Assembly (NCBI GenBank): GCA_021772935.1
Contig: JAJFLA010000041.1
Location: 1 to 64,000, forward strand
Direction: 5' to 3'
Source: Gammaproteobacteria bacterium
GTDB lineage: Bacteria > Pseudomonadota > Gammaproteobacteria > Xanthomonadales > SZUA-36
DNA: 64,000 nt
Shown here: piece after piece, positions 62,735-64,000 of the stretch
How positions within the stretch are numbered: the stretch's first letter is position 1
How the letters are laid out: every line of letters begins with the position of its first letter
Translations under genes and position numbers: made by a program
Notes under the pieces: model-generated
Seen by the model: the letters and a program-made list of their open reading frames with translations, nothing else
Told to the model about the DNA's origin: nothing
Databases searched by the model: none

Positions 62735-63211
62735 CTAAATATATTCAATACGGACAATTTCGTATATCAATTCACCACCGGGTGCGTTGACGACGATCTC
62801 ATCGCCTTCTTCCTTCCCGATCATGGCCCTGGCGATGGGTGACGTAACCGCAATTCGCGAATGCTTGATATCCGCTTCAAGATCACCAACCACCTGGTAA
62901 CTGATCTCGGTCTCTTTGTTCTCATCATACAGGGTCACAGTAGCACCGAAGACCACTTTACCACCCGGGTTCAGCTTGGTTATGTCAATGACCTGTGCCC
63001 CCGACAGTTCAGAATCCAAATGCCGAATACGGCCTTCAGTAAAGCTCTGTTGGTCTCTTGCCGCATGGTACTCGGCGTTTTCTTTTAAATCTCCGTGTGC
63101 CCTCGCCTCTGCGATGGCAGCAATGATTCGTGGCCGCACCACTTTTTTCAGGTGTGCCGCTTCAGCCCGCAATCTTTCGGCACCATGGTGCGTTAGAGGT
63201 GTTCTTTTCAT
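62735..63211 (-). CDS. greA: Transcription elongation factor GreA
   Basis: A 158-residue factor that rescues backtracked RNA polymerase by stimulating transcript cleavage. It starts [18 protein letters not shown] at the ATG 63211, preceded by TTAGGAAC; an in-frame 39-residue upstream extension is not conserved and overlaps carB. The coiled-coil N-terminal part shows the acidic tip (about D41-E44 region: [10 protein letters not shown]), and the C-terminal FKBP-like domain has [18 protein letters not shown]. It lies 22 bases after carB. Confidence 0.95.
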   Translation of the reverse strand: MKRTPLTHHGAERLRAEAAHLKKVVRPRIIAAIAEARAHGDLKENAEYHAARDQQSFTEGRIRHLDSELSGAQVIDITKLNPGGKVVFGATVTLYDENKETEISYQVVGDLEADIKHSRIAVTSPIARAMIGKEEGDEIVVNAPGGELIYEIVRIEYI

Positions 63212-63233
63212 ATTCAGTGTTCCTAAAGGAGAC

Positions 63234-64000
63234 TCATGTCCCGTTAGTACCGGTACCATGCAGCTCTTGCAGGCTACGTACTTCCGGATCAAATTCGTGG
63301 TCAATTGCCTGTAACGTGGCCCAGCCACGCGCTATCGTTGTTGTATAACTTACCTTGTACTGTAGTGCCTCACGACGAATGGAGAAAGAATCCGCAATCG
63401 CCTGGCTGCCTTCGGTGGTGTTGACAATAAACTCTATTTCACCATTTTTAATTGCGTCAACAATGTGTGGGCGGCCTTCATCTACTTTATTGATACGCTC
63501 ACATATAAAACCACGCTCACGTAAATACTTGCAAGTTCCAGCGGTCGCCATCAGTGCATAACCGCGCTCCACCAGGTCCTGGGCAATCGGCAATAAGGGC
63601 TCCTTGTCCGCATCCCTGACACTCAGGAACGCCAGTCCAGGTCTTGGAATACCGTAATTAGCAGCCTTCATGGCTCGTGCACAGGCCTCACCAAAACTTT
63701 GCCCAACACCCATTACCTCGCCGGTCGATCGCATTTCAGGCCCCAATATGGGATCGACGCCCGGAAACTTCAAGAAGGGTAATATGGCTTCTTTTACGGA
63801 ATAGAATTTAGGTATGATTTCTTCTGTAACATCTTGTTCTTTAAGTGCTTTACCAGCCATACACAATGCTGCAATTGATGCCAACGGTCGGCCTGTAGCC
63901 TTGGATACAAATGGCACAGTACGGGAAGCACGTGGATTGACCTCAAGAATGTAAATATCATCACCACGCAGAGCGAACTGGGCATTCATCAAGCCAACCA
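63234..64000 (-). CDS. carB: Carbamoyl-phosphate synthase large subunit, C-terminal part
   Basis: A partial gene that runs off the right edge; the start lies beyond 64000. About the last 250 residues of a protein usually about 1070 long are visible. The second ATP-grasp half ends with [18 protein letters not shown], followed by [17 protein letters not shown] and the C-terminal MGS-like allosteric domain ([35 protein letters not shown]). It makes carbamoyl phosphate for pyrimidine and arginine synthesis. It precedes greA, as in other gammaproteobacteria. Confidence 0.96.
   Translation of the reverse strand, partial: VGLMNAQFALRGDDIYILEVNPRASRTVPFVSKATGRPLASIAALCMAGKALKEQDVTEEIIPKFYSVKEAILPFLKFPGVDPILGPEMRSTGEVMGVGQSFGEACARAMKAANYGIPRPGLAFLSVRDADKEPLLPIAQDLVERGYALMATAGTCKYLRERGFICERINKVDEGRPHIVDAIKNGEIEFIVNTTEGSQAIADSFSIRREALQYKVSYTTTIARGWATLQAIDHEFDPEVRSLQELHGTGTNGT

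Noticed and set aside
1-64000. CRISPR array or toxin-antitoxin/defence island
   Set aside because: No regularly spaced identical repeats with unique spacers and no recognisable defence genes were seen; the element's visible cargo is only regulation, replication-like and integration genes.

Overview
The window looks like a chromosomal contig of a gammaproteobacterium, probably marine or environmental. The evidence is the gene content and order: divergent ppsR/ppsA, divergent orn/rsgA, dusB, mfd followed by csiV, prfB with the gamma-type programmed frameshift, and the run carB-greA-recJ-prfB-lysS. I could not compute composition or search a database, so genus and family are open.

Layout. 1-4252 is the right end of an integrative element inserted in a tRNA-Glu(TTC) gene. 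It carries a tyrosine integrase, an AlpA-type regulator, an excisionase-like HTH, a replication-like HTH protein, small hypothetical proteins, and IS21-like terminal repeats at the extreme left. 4253-4475 holds the tRNA terminator and a decayed duplication. 4476-32470 is mostly housekeeping: M20 peptidase, ppsR/ppsA, orn/rsgA, TraB-family protein, dusB, a translationally coupled DUF349-nhaC-mfd run, csiV, an M16 protease, secreted and lipoproteins, a two-RCK potassium channel, a YafV-type amidase and the YdbS/YdbT pair of PH-domain membrane proteins.

32519-42090 is a two-armed purine catabolism locus. Rightward genes are uraH, xdhA, xdhB and puuD; leftward genes are puuE, uraD, allantoicase, allA and a glycosyltransferase. 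Together they would take hypoxanthine/xanthine to urate, 5-hydroxyisourate, OHCU, allantoin, allantoate, ureidoglycolate and finally glyoxylate plus urea.

42183-43978 is a MarR-controlled module (cytochrome P460-like protein and thioredoxin-fold protein, divergent from a Cys-rich MarR protein) ending in what looks like the first 31 codons of a DsrC/TusE protein. 43992-53319 is a peptide/D-amino-acid cluster: M14 carboxypeptidase, class-A-like serine hydrolase lipoprotein, N-acyl-D-amino-acid deacylase, TonB-dependent receptor, LysR regulator and DadA-like dehydrogenase. I read it as a candidate uptake and degradation system for D-amino-acid-containing or N-acylated peptides. 53764-57232 holds a sulfatase-fold membrane enzyme with a long extra C-terminal region and a three-gene membrane/XRE/membrane operon with a textbook promoter and a 14-bp palindromic operator. 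57352-64000 carries an ankyrin protein and the lysS, prfB, recJ, greA, carB genes.

A dispersed 71-72 bp palindromic repeat (arms GGGGTCAGATTCAAATGCA and its imperfect complement) occurs five times between genes at 40709, 40800, 57264, 59654 and 60909, with a compensatory base change in one copy. It is REP/MITE-like, and no transposase for it is visible in this window.
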